From contig NZ_JAMRXH010000002.1 of the NCBI RefSeq assembly GCF_023740735.1, forward strand, positions 186,001 to 250,000: a DNA stretch of 64,000 nt, read 5' to 3'. Each line of letters opens with the position of its first letter. Position 1 is the first letter of the stretch. Positions 9,684-19,889 of the stretch are shown piece by piece. This DNA comes from Nocardia sp. CDC159. Its GTDB lineage: Bacteria; Actinomycetota; Actinomycetes; Mycobacteriales; Mycobacteriaceae. Below the pieces are notes generated by a model. The model made no database searches. It had not been told where the DNA came from and worked only from the letters and a program-made list of their open reading frames with translations. A program made the translations under genes and the position numbers.

Positions 9684-10052
9684 ATGATCTCGCGAACCCG
9701 ATTCGCCGCCGCCGCCGGCCTCACCGCCCTCGCGGCGCTGCTGCCCGCCACCGCCTCGGCCGATCCCACCGACGAGCTTGCGCCGCTGCTCGATTCGACC
9801 TGCAGCTTCGCCCAGGTGGACGCCGCCCTGCACGATCAGGCACCGAACTACGCCGCGATGCTCGACAACAACCCGAATGTGAAGAACCAGCTGCGGCAGC
9901 TGTTCGATCAGCCGATCGAGCAGCGCCGCGCACAGGTCCAGCAGTACCTCGCCGAACATCCGGATCAGGTCCAGCAGGCCGAGAACGACCCGCGCGCCGC
10001 CCAGGCCCGCCAGCTCATCCAGCAGCTGGCCGACACCTGCGCCAACTACTGA
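9684..10052 (+). CDS. Secreted hemophore-like heme-binding protein 2
   Basis: Exported protein of 122 aa, a paralog of the gene just upstream. The signal peptide is short ([19 protein letters not shown], cleavage near residue 23). The mature helical domain shares the layout of protein 1: a first cysteine in DSTCSFAQ, a core [15 protein letters not shown] matching LTAILDVPVEQRQQ, and a last cysteine in ADTCANY. The ATG at 9684 follows GAAAGG by 6 nt. The two genes look like a tandem duplication that kept upstream elements. The heme role is inferred from the family. Confidence 0.72.
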   Translation: MISRTRFAAAAGLTALAALLPATASADPTDELAPLLDSTCSFAQVDAALHDQAPNYAAMLDNNPNVKNQLRQLFDQPIEQRRAQVQQYLAEHPDQVQQAENDPRAAQARQLIQQLADTCANY

Positions 10053-10083
10053 CCGAGTCCGAGTCGACCAGCAGAATGGATCC

Positions 10084-10785
10084 GTGAGCAATGAGAATCC
10101 GACGGTCCTGTTGGTCGACGACGACGAGGACCTGCTGGCCTCGGTCGAGCGCGGCCTGCGCCTGTCCGGGTTCCGGGTGCTGATCGCCCGCGACGGCGCG
10201 GCCGCGCTGCGCTGTGTGGGCGAGCAGTCCCCCGACGCCATCGTGCTCGATATGAACATGCCGGTGCTCGACGGGGCGGGCGTGGTGACCGCGCTGCGAG
10301 CGATGGGTAACGAGGTGCCGATCTGCGTGCTGTCGGCGCGCAGCTCGGTCGACGACCGGATCGCCGGGCTGGAATCCGGCGCCGACGACTATCTGGTCAA
10401 ACCGTTCGTCCTGGCGGAGCTGGTCGCCCGGATCAAGGCGCTGCTGCGCCGCCGCACCGACAGCGCGCCCGCCGCCACACCGGGCGCGATCACCGTCGGG
10501 CCGCTCGAGATCGACGAGGCGGGCTACCGCGCGCTGCTGCACGGCCACGAGATCGAGCTCACCAAGCGGGAATTCGAGCTGCTGTGCACCCTGGCCCGCA
10601 ACGCGGGCGTGGTGCTGTCCCGGGAACGCCTGCTGGAACTGGTGTGGGGCTACGACTTCGCCGCCGACACCAATGTCGTCGACGTCTTCGTCGGCTATCT
10701 GCGCCGCAAGCTCGAGGGCGACGGCACCCCGCGCCTGCTGCACACCATCCGCGGCGTGGGATTCGTGCTGCGGGCGCCGAAATGA
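10084..10785 (+). CDS. prrA: Response regulator PrrA
   Basis: OmpR-family response regulator of 233 aa, very close to mycobacterial PrrA over its whole length. The receiver domain has the acidic pocket DDDED (residues 12-16), phosphoacceptor D56 in VLDMNMP, and the lysine in YLVKPF. The C-terminal winged helix contains LTKREFELL and [14 protein letters not shown]. The GTG start lies 6 nt after CAGAAT, a plausible -10, suggesting a leaderless transcript. It overlaps prrB by 4 nt (ATGA). In mycobacteria PrrAB is tied to adaptation to intracellular and nitrogen or redox stress. Confidence 0.95.
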   Translation: MSNENPTVLLVDDDEDLLASVERGLRLSGFRVLIARDGAAALRCVGEQSPDAIVLDMNMPVLDGAGVVTALRAMGNEVPICVLSARSSVDDRIAGLESGADDYLVKPFVLAELVARIKALLRRRTDSAPAATPGAITVGPLEIDEAGYRALLHGHEIELTKREFELLCTLARNAGVVLSRERLLELVWGYDFAADTNVVDVFVGYLRRKLEGDGTPRLLHTIRGVGFVLRAPK

Positions 10786-12173
10786 CCTGGCGCGAGCGGT
10801 TCGCTCGGCGGCGACGCCGGTCCTATTCGCTGCGCACCCGGGTGGCCGCGGCCGCCGCGCTCGGCGCCTTCATCATCGCCGCCGTGCTGAGCTGGGCATC
10901 GGTGCGCGCCCTCGAGCACAACAACCTCGCCCAGGCCGATCAGGAGCTGACCCTCGCCTACCGGCTGGTCTCGCTGCAGCCGGTGCTCGCGGTCGGCCTG
11001 CTGTCGTTCGTCGGCCCCAACCGCGATATCGCCGTCACCGTGCGCGACAACGGTTCGGTGCTGGCCACCACGAGCGTGCGCCTGCCGGATCTGACCGCCG
11101 GTTCGCACACCCTGACCATCGACGGCACCAAGTGGCGGGTGTTGACGACCGCGGCGAACCAACCGGCGGGACGCGCGGTCTCGGTGGGCATCCCGCTGAC
11201 CCAGGCCTATCGCAACACCGCCGAACAGCGCCGCTGGGTGCTCGCCGCGGCCGGACTGGCGGTGGCCGCCGCCGCCGGACTGGGCTGGGTGTTCGGCGGG
11301 CGCGCGGTGCGGCCGATCGCGGAGCTGACCCGGCAGGTCGGTGCGCGCAGCGGCACCGGCGAGCCCGAGGCGCCGGTGCACGTGACCGGTGTGCGCGAGG
11401 CGGAACAACTTGCCGACGCGGTCAATTCGCTGCTCTATCGCGTACACCGGGCGCAGGCGAGGACCGCGGCCGCACTGGAGACCGCGCGTGACTTCGCGGC
11501 CGTATCCGCTCATGAGCTGCGTACCCCGCTGACCGCCATGCGCACCGACCTCGAGGTGCTGCGCACCCTGCGCCTGGACGAGAATCAGCGCGCCGAGATC
11601 CTCACCGACCTGCAGCGCAGCCAGGGCCGGGTGGAGGCGACCCTGGCCGCGCTCGAACGCCTCGCCGCCGGTGAGCTCACCAACGAACGCGACCACGTGC
11701 AGACCGATGTCGCCGAGCTGATCGATCAGGCCGCGCACGACGCCATGCGGCACTTCCCCGCCCTGACCGTCCGCATCGATACCGATCCCGAGCTGATCAC
11801 CCGCGGTCTGCCCACCGGCCTGCGCTTGGCCCTGGACAACGCGCTGGCCAATTCCGCCCGGCACGGCCGGGCGACCGAGGCGCTGGTGTCGGCGCACCGG
11901 GTGCCCGACGGTTCGATCGTGATCTCGGTCGACGACAACGGCCGCGGCATTCCGCAGGACGAGCGGGTGGCGGTGTTCGACCGATTCTTCCGCGGCAGCC
12001 AGGCGGGCAGGGGCGGCTCCGGACTCGGACTGGCCCTGGTCGCCCAGCAGGCCCAATTGCATGGCGGGCGCGCCTACTTCGACGACGGCACGCTGGGCGG
12101 GGTGCGGCTGGTGCTGGTGCTGCCGAATCGTCCGGTCCCTCTTACCGAACCCTCAGACGGCCGCCAGACCTAG
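10782..12173 (+). CDS. prrB: Sensor histidine kinase PrrB
   Basis: Partner kinase of PrrA, 463 aa. Two membrane helices (about residues 16-44 and 146-168) flank an extracytoplasmic loop and are followed by a HAMP linker. The H-box is [12 protein letters not shown] with His244. The ATP-binding domain shows the N-box [22 protein letters not shown] (G1), FDRFFRGS (F) and GGSGLGLAL (G2). The ATG at 10782 overlaps the prrA stop and is preferred over upstream in-frame codons lying within prrA. The sensed ligand is unknown. Confidence 0.95.
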   Translation: MTWRERFARRRRRSYSLRTRVAAAAALGAFIIAAVLSWASVRALEHNNLAQADQELTLAYRLVSLQPVLAVGLLSFVGPNRDIAVTVRDNGSVLATTSVRLPDLTAGSHTLTIDGTKWRVLTTAANQPAGRAVSVGIPLTQAYRNTAEQRRWVLAAAGLAVAAAAGLGWVFGGRAVRPIAELTRQVGARSGTGEPEAPVHVTGVREAEQLADAVNSLLYRVHRAQARTAAALETARDFAAVSAHELRTPLTAMRTDLEVLRTLRLDENQRAEILTDLQRSQGRVEATLAALERLAAGELTNERDHVQTDVAELIDQAAHDAMRHFPALTVRIDTDPELITRGLPTGLRLALDNALANSARHGRATEALVSAHRVPDGSIVISVDDNGRGIPQDERVAVFDRFFRGSQAGRGGSGLGLALVAQQAQLHGGRAYFDDGTLGGVRLVLVLPNRPVPLTEPSDGRQT

Positions 12174-12188
12174 CGCATTCGCGCGCCC

Positions 12189-12200
12189 TACAGTCGGGGG
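12189..12200 (+). promoter_or_regulatory. -10 element, leaderless start of YhgE-like gene
   Basis: TACAGT at 12189-12194 followed by 6 nt and the GTG start, with no Shine-Dalgarno match. The gene can therefore be transcribed separately from prrAB, which ends 27 nt upstream. Confidence 0.55.
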
Positions 12201-13370
12201 GTGACCGGAAAACGTGCCCGCTGGATTCTGCTCCTGAGCGCCGTCGTCGCCGTCGGCGCGATCGCCGGTGGCCTGGCCCTGTGGCTGCGCCCCGGCCCGG
12301 CGCCGACCGCGATCGCACTGGTCAACAGCGATACCGGCCCGACCGGAGCGAAGGTCGTCGAGGCGTTGCGGGCCGACGGCGCCCACGAGTGGCAGGCGGT
12401 GCGGCCCGAAGAGGCCGATGCCTCGCGGTACGCGGCGGTGATCACCCTGCCCGCCGACCTGTCCACCTCGGTCGGCTCGCTGGCCACCCCGCAACCGCGT
12501 CGGACGCAGGTCACGGTGGCCACCAACCGGGATGCCGATCCGAATCTGGTGAACGACGCGGTGAACCAGGTGACCCGGCGGATCAGCGCGGCGGGGATGG
12601 ACGACACCCTGGCCGCGGTGGCGTCGGCGCGCGGGTCCATGCAGCAGGCGGCGTTCACCACGCAGCTGCTCGGCGCGGGAGTGAGGCTGGCCGCCGACGC
12701 GTCGAACCAGTTCGGCGGCGGTGCCGACCAGATGCTCGGCTTCCTGAACACGGCCAAGTCCGGGGCGGGCCAACTGACCTCGGGCATCGGCCAATTGAAC
12801 GACGCCCTGGCCGCGGCGACCACCCAGGCCAACGGTCTGGCGGGCACGCTCGACGCGACCGGGGTGACCATCGGCCAGATCAACGACACGGCCCACGCCC
12901 TGACCGCCGGGCTGGACCAGGTGCTGCCGCTACTGCGCGCGCTGCCGTTCGCGGGCGATCCGCGGCTGGCCGACGCCATCGCCAAACTCGATGCGCTGCA
13001 CGGCATCTCGAGCCAGGCCGGGGCGCAGCTGGCCGGATTCGCGCAGCTCACAGGCAGTAGCACCGATCCGGCCACACCCGTGGGCACCCTGCTGCGCGAT
13101 GCGGCCGGGCGGCTGTCGGCCGCGGGCGCGCAACTGAATCAGGGTGCCGAACTCGCCAGGCAGGTTCCCCAGCTCGCCGATCAGGGCGCTGCGCAGCTGA
13201 CCGCGGCCATGTCGGCGCTGACCGGCGGGGTGGCGCAGTTGCAGCAGATCGTGGCGAATCTGAATACCCAGACGGGCAAGGCGTTGACCGCCCTGCCCGC
13301 CCACAGCAGTACTCAACAGACCGTGATCGCGACCAATCTCAGCAATCCGGTCGACATCGTCCGCGAATGA
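12201..13370 (+). CDS. Exported YhgE-like heptad-repeat protein lacking the permease half
   Basis: Membrane-anchored protein of 389 aa. One N-terminal helix (WILLLSAVVAVGAIAGGLAL, about residues 8-27) is followed by ALVNSDTG and a long extracytoplasmic helical region rich in G/Q/L heptads (QLTSGIGQLNDALAAAT, LRDAAGRLSAAGAQLNQGA). This matches the N-terminal part of YhgE/Pip-type proteins, which normally end in several membrane helices. Here the protein stops at NLSNPVDIVRE with none. It abuts the convergent FKBP gene with no spacer. Function is unknown; a cell-envelope or secretion-accessory role is only a guess. Confidence 0.65.
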   Translation: MTGKRARWILLLSAVVAVGAIAGGLALWLRPGPAPTAIALVNSDTGPTGAKVVEALRADGAHEWQAVRPEEADASRYAAVITLPADLSTSVGSLATPQPRRTQVTVATNRDADPNLVNDAVNQVTRRISAAGMDDTLAAVASARGSMQQAAFTTQLLGAGVRLAADASNQFGGGADQMLGFLNTAKSGAGQLTSGIGQLNDALAAATTQANGLAGTLDATGVTIGQINDTAHALTAGLDQVLPLLRALPFAGDPRLADAIAKLDALHGISSQAGAQLAGFAQLTGSSTDPATPVGTLLRDAAGRLSAAGAQLNQGAELARQVPQLADQGAAQLTAAMSALTGGVAQLQQIVANLNTQTGKALTALPAHSSTQQTVIATNLSNPVDIVRE

Positions 13371-13730
13371 TCAGTTGACGTTCAGCAGATCGATCACGAA
13401 GACCAGCGTCTTACCCGACAGGTGATGACCCGCGCCCGCCGGACCGTAGGCCAACTCCGGCGGAATCGTCAGCTGCCGACGGCCGCCGACCTTCATGCCC
13501 GGAATACCCTCCTGCCAGCCCTGGATCAGGCCGCGCAGCGGGAAGGTGAGGGATTCCCCGCGATTCCAGGAGGAGTCGAATTCCTCGCCGCTGTCGTATT
13601 CGACGCCCACGTAGTGCACCTCGACGGTGCCGCCCGGCACCGCCTCGGCGCCGTCGCCCTCGACCAGATCCTTGATTACCAGCGTGGTGGGCGCGGGGCC
13701 GTCTTGAAATTCGACTTCCGGCTTGGTCAT
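13371..13730 (-). CDS. FKBP-type peptidyl-prolyl cis-trans isomerase
   Basis: Cytosolic proline isomerase of 119 aa with a single FKBP domain. Signatures: VEVHYVGVEYDSGEEFDSSW (about residues 40-59), FPLRGLIQGWQEGIPGMKVGG (about 68-88) and AYGPAGAGHHLSGKTLVFVIDLL (about 94-116), including the active-site aromatic and Asp/Phe positions. There is no signal peptide. GAAGAGG precedes the ATG by 4 nt. Its stop touches the convergent gene directly (13370/13371). Confidence 0.93.
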   Translation of the reverse strand: MTKPEVEFQDGPAPTTLVIKDLVEGDGAEAVPGGTVEVHYVGVEYDSGEEFDSSWNRGESLTFPLRGLIQGWQEGIPGMKVGGRRQLTIPPELAYGPAGAGHHLSGKTLVFVIDLLNVN

Positions 13731-13841
13731 GCGTCCTCTTCCATTTCGATGAGTTGAGCCGACGTAGTGTGTTCACCATATCGCCGTCCCCCAAACGCCC
13801 CGAGGCGTGTGCCGCGCACCACTGCGGCAGGATGAACACCC

Positions 13842-14645
13842 GTGGCCGACGTGATCGACATCGACGACCCGGCGGATCCGCGGGTCGACGACTTCCGGGA
13901 CCTCAATTCCGCCGACCGCCGACCGGACCTGCCGGGCCGCAAGGGACTGGTGATCGCCGAGGGCGTGGTCGTGGTGCGGCGCATGCTCGCCTCCCGCTAC
14001 ACCCCCTTCGCCCTGCTCGGAGTGGACCGTCGACATGCGGAACTGGCCGCCGATCTGGCCGGGGTGGATGTGCCGTACTACCGGACCTCGGCGCAGGTGA
14101 TGGCCGAGGTGGTCGGATTCCATCTCAATCGCGGCGTACTGGCCGCCGCGCGCCGCCCGCCCGAGCGGACCGCGGACGAGATCCTCGCCGCCGCCCGGAC
14201 GGTGGCGGTGCTCGAGGGCGTGAACGATCACGAGAACATCGGCTCGATCTTCCGCAATGCGGCCGGGCTGGGCGTGGACGCGGTGCTGTTCGGCGACCGC
14301 TGCGCCGATCCGCTCTACCGCCGGGCGGTGCGGGTGTCGATGGGACATGTGCTGCGGGTGCCGTTCGCCCGGCTGCCGAGCTGGCCCGACGGGCTGGGGT
14401 TGCTGCGCGACAAGGGATTTCGCATCATTGCCCTGACCCCGAATCCGGCCGCGGTGAACCTGGCCACCGCGATGACCGGCGATCGGGTGGCACTGCTGCT
14501 CGGCGCCGAGGGTCCGGGCCTGACGGAGGAGGCCATGCGCGCCACCGACATTCGCGCCCGCATCCCGATGTCGCCGGGCACCGACTCGCTGAACGTGGCC
14601 ACCGCGGCCGCGATGGCCTTCTACGAAAGGGTGCGCACAACGTGA
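13842..14645 (+). CDS. SpoU/TrmH-family rRNA/tRNA 2'-O-methyltransferase
   Basis: SAM-dependent SPOUT ribose methyltransferase of 267 aa, ortholog-like to Rv0881. An N-terminal substrate-binding region (KGLVIAEGVVVVRRML) precedes the knotted catalytic domain with NDHENIGSIFRNAAGLGVDAVL (motif 1, about residues 126-147), LLLGAEGPGL (motif 2, about 217-226) and MSPGTDSLNVATAAAMAFYE (motif 3, about 243-262). It starts at GTG and overlaps the next gene by 4 nt (GTGA). The target nucleotide cannot be read from sequence. Confidence 0.9.
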   Translation: MADVIDIDDPADPRVDDFRDLNSADRRPDLPGRKGLVIAEGVVVVRRMLASRYTPFALLGVDRRHAELAADLAGVDVPYYRTSAQVMAEVVGFHLNRGVLAAARRPPERTADEILAAARTVAVLEGVNDHENIGSIFRNAAGLGVDAVLFGDRCADPLYRRAVRVSMGHVLRVPFARLPSWPDGLGLLRDKGFRIIALTPNPAAVNLATAMTGDRVALLLGAEGPGLTEEAMRATDIRARIPMSPGTDSLNVATAAAMAFYERVRTT

Positions 14646-14935
14646 CCGGCACTCCGTATCAGCCCGCCCGCGAGCCCACACCCTGGGCGCCCGGGCTGGC
14701 CGTGGCCGCCCTCGTCGCGGCGCTCACCGCGGCGGGCGTCTGCTCCTTCGGAGCCGCACTGGCCCAGGTGCACTGGACCCTCGCGGTCGCGGTGAATCTG
14801 ATCGCGGTGGGCGGGGCCGCCCCGACCGCGTGGCGCTGGCGCGAGACGCCGGTGACGCGCTGGGTTCTCGCGGGAATGACCGTCGGGGTGCTGCTCGGCT
14901 GGATCGTGCTGCTGATCGCGGCGGTCGCCGCCTAG
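14642..14935 (+). CDS. Small integral membrane protein, Rv0882-like (DUF2537?)
   Basis: Protein of 97 aa with three hydrophobic segments (APGLAVAALVAALTAAGVCS, LAVAVNLIAVGGAAP and VLAGMTVGVLLGWIVLLIAA), translationally coupled to the methyltransferase gene as Rv0882 is to Rv0881. I place it tentatively in DUF2537. Its TAG stop shares the palindrome CTAG with the stop of the opposite-strand gene. Function unknown. Confidence 0.7.
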   Translation: MTGTPYQPAREPTPWAPGLAVAALVAALTAAGVCSFGAALAQVHWTLAVAVNLIAVGGAAPTAWRWRETPVTRWVLAGMTVGVLLGWIVLLIAAVAA

Positions 14936-15663
14936 GACACCCGGTCGCGGCCGCGCAACCAGCCGAACCAGCGTCTTCCGTTGTGCGTCGGGGTTTTCGG
15001 CTCCTCCGGCCGGACCGCGGGCGGGGCCTCGCCCTTGGGATAGAGGCTGAAACCGCACACCGCGATGTCGGCCGGGCGCAGGGCGTCGTCCCCGGCGTCG
15101 TGGTAGCGGAAGCCGAGCCACTCGTGATTCGCGGCATCGGCGAAGGTCGGCGGATCGAACGGCAGGATCTGCGGATCGGGCAGCTCGCCGGGTCGCAGCT
15201 GGACCGGATGCTCCCCGGCCCAGAACGGTCGCTCCCAGACCTGCGGCAGGCCCTCGTCGGTGAGGATGTTCACCCGGGTGGCGCTGAACGCGCGCCGGAA
15301 TTCGCCACGCTCCCAATGGGCGAACGAGCCCCAGCCACGCGGGGCGTCGTAGGCGATCAGATAGGTGTGTTCGGAGGCGAGCGGGCGTACCAGCAGTTCC
15401 GGCAGCTCGGTGGGGTGCGCGAGGGCGGCCTGGGTGGTGCACACGACCGTCACACCCGGATAGCAGCCGATGTACACCGCGCCCGGATCCGGTCCGGCCC
15501 AGACCTTCAGCGTGCCCGAGGCGGCGGGCACCACATCGCGATCCGGGTTGAGCTGCTTGGCCAATGCGAACGCGGCCTCGGGATCGGGATCGGGATGGTC
15601 CCGCAGCACCGATACGGGATCGGGGTCGTCGACGTACCACAGGGACGAAGCTGTAGACGGCAC
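14932..15663 (-). CDS. DUF6928-like conserved hypothetical protein
   Basis: Soluble protein of 243 aa with the opening SSLWYVDDPDPVSVLRDHPD (residues 6-25), a conserved core (YIGCYPGVTVVC, YDAPRGWGSFAHWERGEFRR) and ANHEWLGFRYHD near residue 190, a layout I associate with DUF6928. The GTG start at 15663 follows GGAGG by 8 nt and fits the family N-terminus; the longer open frame upstream runs into sepH antisense. A short A/T-rich stretch about 70-80 nt upstream (15732-15741) may carry its promoter. No function is assigned. Confidence 0.65.
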   Translation of the reverse strand: MPSTASSLWYVDDPDPVSVLRDHPDPDPEAAFALAKQLNPDRDVVPAASGTLKVWAGPDPGAVYIGCYPGVTVVCTTQAALAHPTELPELLVRPLASEHTYLIAYDAPRGWGSFAHWERGEFRRAFSATRVNILTDEGLPQVWERPFWAGEHPVQLRPGELPDPQILPFDPPTFADAANHEWLGFRYHDAGDDALRPADIAVCGFSLYPKGEAPPAVRPEEPKTPTHNGRRWFGWLRGRDRVS

Positions 15664-15802
15664 TCCCGACACCTCCAGGTCTATCCCCGGCTCCGCGATC
15701 TGCCCGATGCCCGTCCGAATCGCACGAACGGCATATAAAAAATCTACTCCCCGAGACCGCGAAAACGTGGGTCTTCGCCCACCGTACGGGCGTGTCCGAC
15801 GC

Positions 15803-16858
15803 TCAGTGACCGGAGCTGCGCACGCCCAGGAGCACGTCCTCCCAGGACGGCATCGGCGCCTTGCCGCGCTTGGGCTTCTTCGCGCCGGACTTGGCGGGGG
15901 GCTGCGCCTGGGCCGCCGGAGCGCTTGCCGCGGGAGCGCTGGCCGCCGGGGCCGGGGCGGCCGGAGCCACCGGGGCGGGCTCGTTCGCCGCGGCGGGCGG
16001 CGGAGCCGGATTCGAATCGGCCGGAGGCGCAGGCGGGTTGGCCGGGACGGCCGGAGTCGTCTTGGGGGCGGGCGCACCGGACTTGGCCGCGACCGGAACC
16101 GCGCTGCCGCCGACAGCCGCACGCTGCTCGTAGTACTGCTCGACATTCGACTCGCCCGCCGTGCGCGTCGTGGCGGCGGGCTCCTCGCGCGGAGCCGGTG
16201 CGGCGGGAGTCGGTTCGACCGGAGCGGGCGCGGCGGCCGGTTCGGGCAGGATGGTGGCCAGCCCGCGTAGCGCGCGGCCGAAATCGGGATCAATGAGGTC
16301 GTTGGCCGGATCGTCCAGCGGCACCACCGAACCGCCGTGTGCGTCGGGCTGGTAGCGCCAGTGCGCGGCGATCACCGAACGGCCCGCCTGCCACTGCAAT
16401 TGGGCCACCCAGTAGTTCTTCTCGTCCTTCCAGGCGTCCCATTCGGCGATGTCGATATTGTGCCCGCGCTCGGCGAACGCGGCGGAGACGACATCGATGA
16501 GGGTCTCCACGGCCGGACCGTCCTTGCGCACCGGATGCGCCTTCTGCGCCAGCTCGGCCGCGCGCGCCCGCTCCAGTAACACCGGATAGGCGAAGCGCTC
16601 GACCCGGCTGGCGGGCATGCCGGATTCCTCGGTGACCTGCTCGACCGAGGCACCCGCGCGGATACGGGCCTGGATATCGCGAGGACGCATCGTGGCTTCC
16701 GTTTCGATCTCGATCTGGCCGAATCGGGCAAGGTCACCGCGGGCGGCGGCACGGAGTTTCTCGTCGGCGGGCAGCCGGTACTTCTGGCCGGTCTCGGTAT
16801 CGGCACACACGATATGCGCGGAATCGGGCGTCAATCCGATCACTCGAAGTTCACGCAC
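15803..16858 (-). CDS. sepH: Cell-division regulator SepH (DUF3071)
   Basis: SepH homolog of 351 aa (Rv0883c-type), which in actinobacteria binds FtsZ and promotes Z-ring assembly. The N-terminal conserved domain starts RELRVIGLTPDS and includes a helix-turn-helix-like motif (DIQARIRAGASVEQV, SRVERFAYPV; about residues 59-90) and WDAWKDEKNYWVAQL near 140. The C-terminal 130 residues are disordered and Ala/Pro rich, ending in the conserved tip PSWEDVLLGVRSS. The GTG start is confirmed by AAGGAGG 5 nt upstream. It lies downstream of serC, as in mycobacteria. Confidence 0.93.
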   Translation of the reverse strand: MRELRVIGLTPDSAHIVCADTETGQKYRLPADEKLRAAARGDLARFGQIEIETEATMRPRDIQARIRAGASVEQVTEESGMPASRVERFAYPVLLERARAAELAQKAHPVRKDGPAVETLIDVVSAAFAERGHNIDIAEWDAWKDEKNYWVAQLQWQAGRSVIAAHWRYQPDAHGGSVVPLDDPANDLIDPDFGRALRGLATILPEPAAAPAPVEPTPAAPAPREEPAATTRTAGESNVEQYYEQRAAVGGSAVPVAAKSGAPAPKTTPAVPANPPAPPADSNPAPPPAAANEPAPVAPAAPAPAASAPAASAPAAQAQPPAKSGAKKPKRGKAPMPSWEDVLLGVRSSGH

Positions 16859-16955
16859 CGTTACCTCCTTATCGCTGCGTCGATCACAGCCAGGCTCGCG
16901 ACACCGCCCACGTTATGGAACAGTAGTGCACTTCTGAGATTCGTGGGGCAAGACA

Positions 16956-16991
16956 CGCGCGCGAGAATCCACCTGCGGACTCTCGCGCGCG
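16956..16991 (-). terminator. Terminator after serC
   Basis: Perfect 11-bp stem CGCGCGCGAGA / TCTCGCGCGCG with a 14-nt loop, 37 nt beyond the serC stop and about 95 nt upstream of sepH. There is no U-run. It separates serC from sepH transcription. Confidence 0.6.
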
Positions 16992-17028
16992 CTAATCTGC
17001 TGGGTTCGCCATGGCCGAACCCGAAGTG

Positions 17029-18256
<1,228 letters not shown>

Positions 18257-18305
18257 CATATCCATTCTGCCGTGGCGCGGACCACACTCCGGCTACCGTT
18301 TATCC

Positions 18306-18959
18306 ATGAGCATGGCTGCACTGCAGGGGCCGAACCTGTTGAGCCGGTTGTCCACCCAGCTCGAATCCCACGGTTTCGCACTGCGGCCCGGCGCGCTCGC
18401 CCCGGCCGCCCGCCGGGAACTGCTGCTGCGCGGCCTGGCCGGGACGGCGACGATCCTGGGCGTGCGAGCGCGCCGGTCCGAACCCGGGCACCGGTTCTGG
18501 GTCCGCATCGAGATCGAGGGGCGCCCGCCCTACGAGGCCCGGGTGCGGCAGCGGGTCGACGCGGCCGATCTGGCGGCCATGCAACCCGGCGACGTCATCG
18601 GTTGCCGCGTCGATCCGGGCGATCGCGACCGCGTGGTGCTCTACGTGCCCAGCCCGGAAGAGGCCACCCGGGTGAGCATCTCGAAGATCCTCGCCGACGG
18701 CCGCCGCGCCGACGCCACGGTGCTGTCGGCCACCCCCATCGCCGCGGACTTCTCCGGCCGCGAGGATCCGGTGCTGCGCCTGGACCTGGAACTGCGCGCC
18801 TGGGACGAGCCGCGGCCCTGGCGGGTCCGGGTGATCCAGCCGGTGCCGTTGACGGCCCTGCAGCTGGTCGACCTGGGCAGACATCTGGAGGTGGCGTTCT
18901 TTACCGTCGATCGCGGGGAGTCGGTCGCCGTCGACTGGGCCGCCTCGCTCGAGGACTAG
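18306..18959 (+). CDS. Conserved hypothetical protein with two internal beta-rich repeats
   Basis: Cytosolic protein of 217 aa, not recognised by function. Two halves resemble each other. The first, about residues 45-120, has GTATILGVR, VRIEIEGRPPYEARVRQRV, MQPGDVIGCRVDPGDRDRVV. The second, about 135-215, has DATVLSATP, LRLDLELRAWDEPRPWRVRV, LGRHLEVAFFTVDRGESVAV. This suggests a duplicated small beta-barrel module common in actinobacterial hypotheticals. The ATG at 18306 follows TACCGT by 6 nt (leaderless). Its end overlaps the convergent deacetylase gene by 4 nt. Confidence 0.7.
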   Translation: MSMAALQGPNLLSRLSTQLESHGFALRPGALAPAARRELLLRGLAGTATILGVRARRSEPGHRFWVRIEIEGRPPYEARVRQRVDAADLAAMQPGDVIGCRVDPGDRDRVVLYVPSPEEATRVSISKILADGRRADATVLSATPIAADFSGREDPVLRLDLELRAWDEPRPWRVRVIQPVPLTALQLVDLGRHLEVAFFTVDRGESVAVDWAASLED

Positions 18960-19831
18960 GGCAGCTCGACGAATTCGTAGCCCTGCGCGCGCAGCTTGGG
19001 CAGCGCGACCAGCATTCCCGGCGCGGTGCCGGAGTGCGGCCGGTGCATATGCGCGATCGAGATCGCCCCGGGCCGCACCGTGGCCATCGCCTGCTGCACC
19101 TGCCCGGCCGAATAGGTCGCTCCCCCATCGGCGTTGACGCTGAAGCCGACCGGCTGCTCGCCCAGCTCGCGCACGATCTCGACCGCCACCTCGTCGTAAT
19201 GGGCGGTACCCGTGCGGAAGAAGCGCGGCGGATGCCCGAGCAACCGGGTGAGCGTCTCGTGGTTGCCCCAGACCTCGTCGACCGCCTGCCGCGCCGACGC
19301 CGTGCCCGCGATGCCGTAGGCGGCGTGACCGTTCACCGACAGCGGGCAGTGCCGGGTGCCGTGGTTGGCCAGTTCGAACAGCGGATTGGCCGCCAGCCGT
19401 TCCGCCCGCTGCCAATCGGCGTCGATCCAGCGCTTGTTGAGGAACAGCGTGGCCGGAATCTGTTGCTGGATGAGGAAATTCACCAGCACATCGTTCATCT
19501 CGTCGTTGTCCGGGCCACCGCAGGCGTCGAAGGTCAGCGCCATCTGCTTGCCCTGGGCGGGGATGGTCGTCATGATGCCCGGCAGATCCATGCCCCACCG
19601 GGTGGGCTGCCGTCCCGCGAACCGGGCGGCCACCGCGTCGGGAACCGCCGATCGGACCGGCTGCGCCCGCACCGGCACGGCCCGGCTCGGCGCGGGCTCA
19701 GGGGTGGCCGAAGCGATGCGCGACGACGACGTATCGGCCTGGGTGGCACCGCATCCGGAGGCGGCGAAACCGGCGGCCAGGGCCGCTCCCGCTGCCAGCA
19801 AACCGCGCCGAGACAGTGCTTTGTCCACCAC
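18956..19831 (-). CDS. Lipoprotein polysaccharide deacetylase (NodB family)
   Basis: Exported, lipid-anchored carbohydrate deacetylase of 291 aa. The N-terminus combines a Tat-like SRRGLLAAG motif with the lipobox AASGC (Cys near residue 27). The NodB domain shows MALTFDACGGPDND (motif 1, catalytic and metal Asp) and FELANHGTRHCPL (motif 2, metal His pair), FFRTGTAHYDE and ISIAHMHRP. The likely substrate is a cell-wall N-acetyl sugar, perhaps peptidoglycan or arabinogalactan-linked GlcNAc, but this is inference. Start is GTG at 19831 or at the next codon. Confidence 0.88.
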   Translation of the reverse strand: MVDKALSRRGLLAAGAALAAGFAASGCGATQADTSSSRIASATPEPAPSRAVPVRAQPVRSAVPDAVAARFAGRQPTRWGMDLPGIMTTIPAQGKQMALTFDACGGPDNDEMNDVLVNFLIQQQIPATLFLNKRWIDADWQRAERLAANPLFELANHGTRHCPLSVNGHAAYGIAGTASARQAVDEVWGNHETLTRLLGHPPRFFRTGTAHYDEVAVEIVRELGEQPVGFSVNADGGATYSAGQVQQAMATVRPGAISIAHMHRPHSGTAPGMLVALPKLRAQGYEFVELP

Positions 19832-19889
19832 GCGACCGGATGTTACGCGACAAGATCACTCGCGTCCTGTCCGGCCGCGCGGCGCGAGA

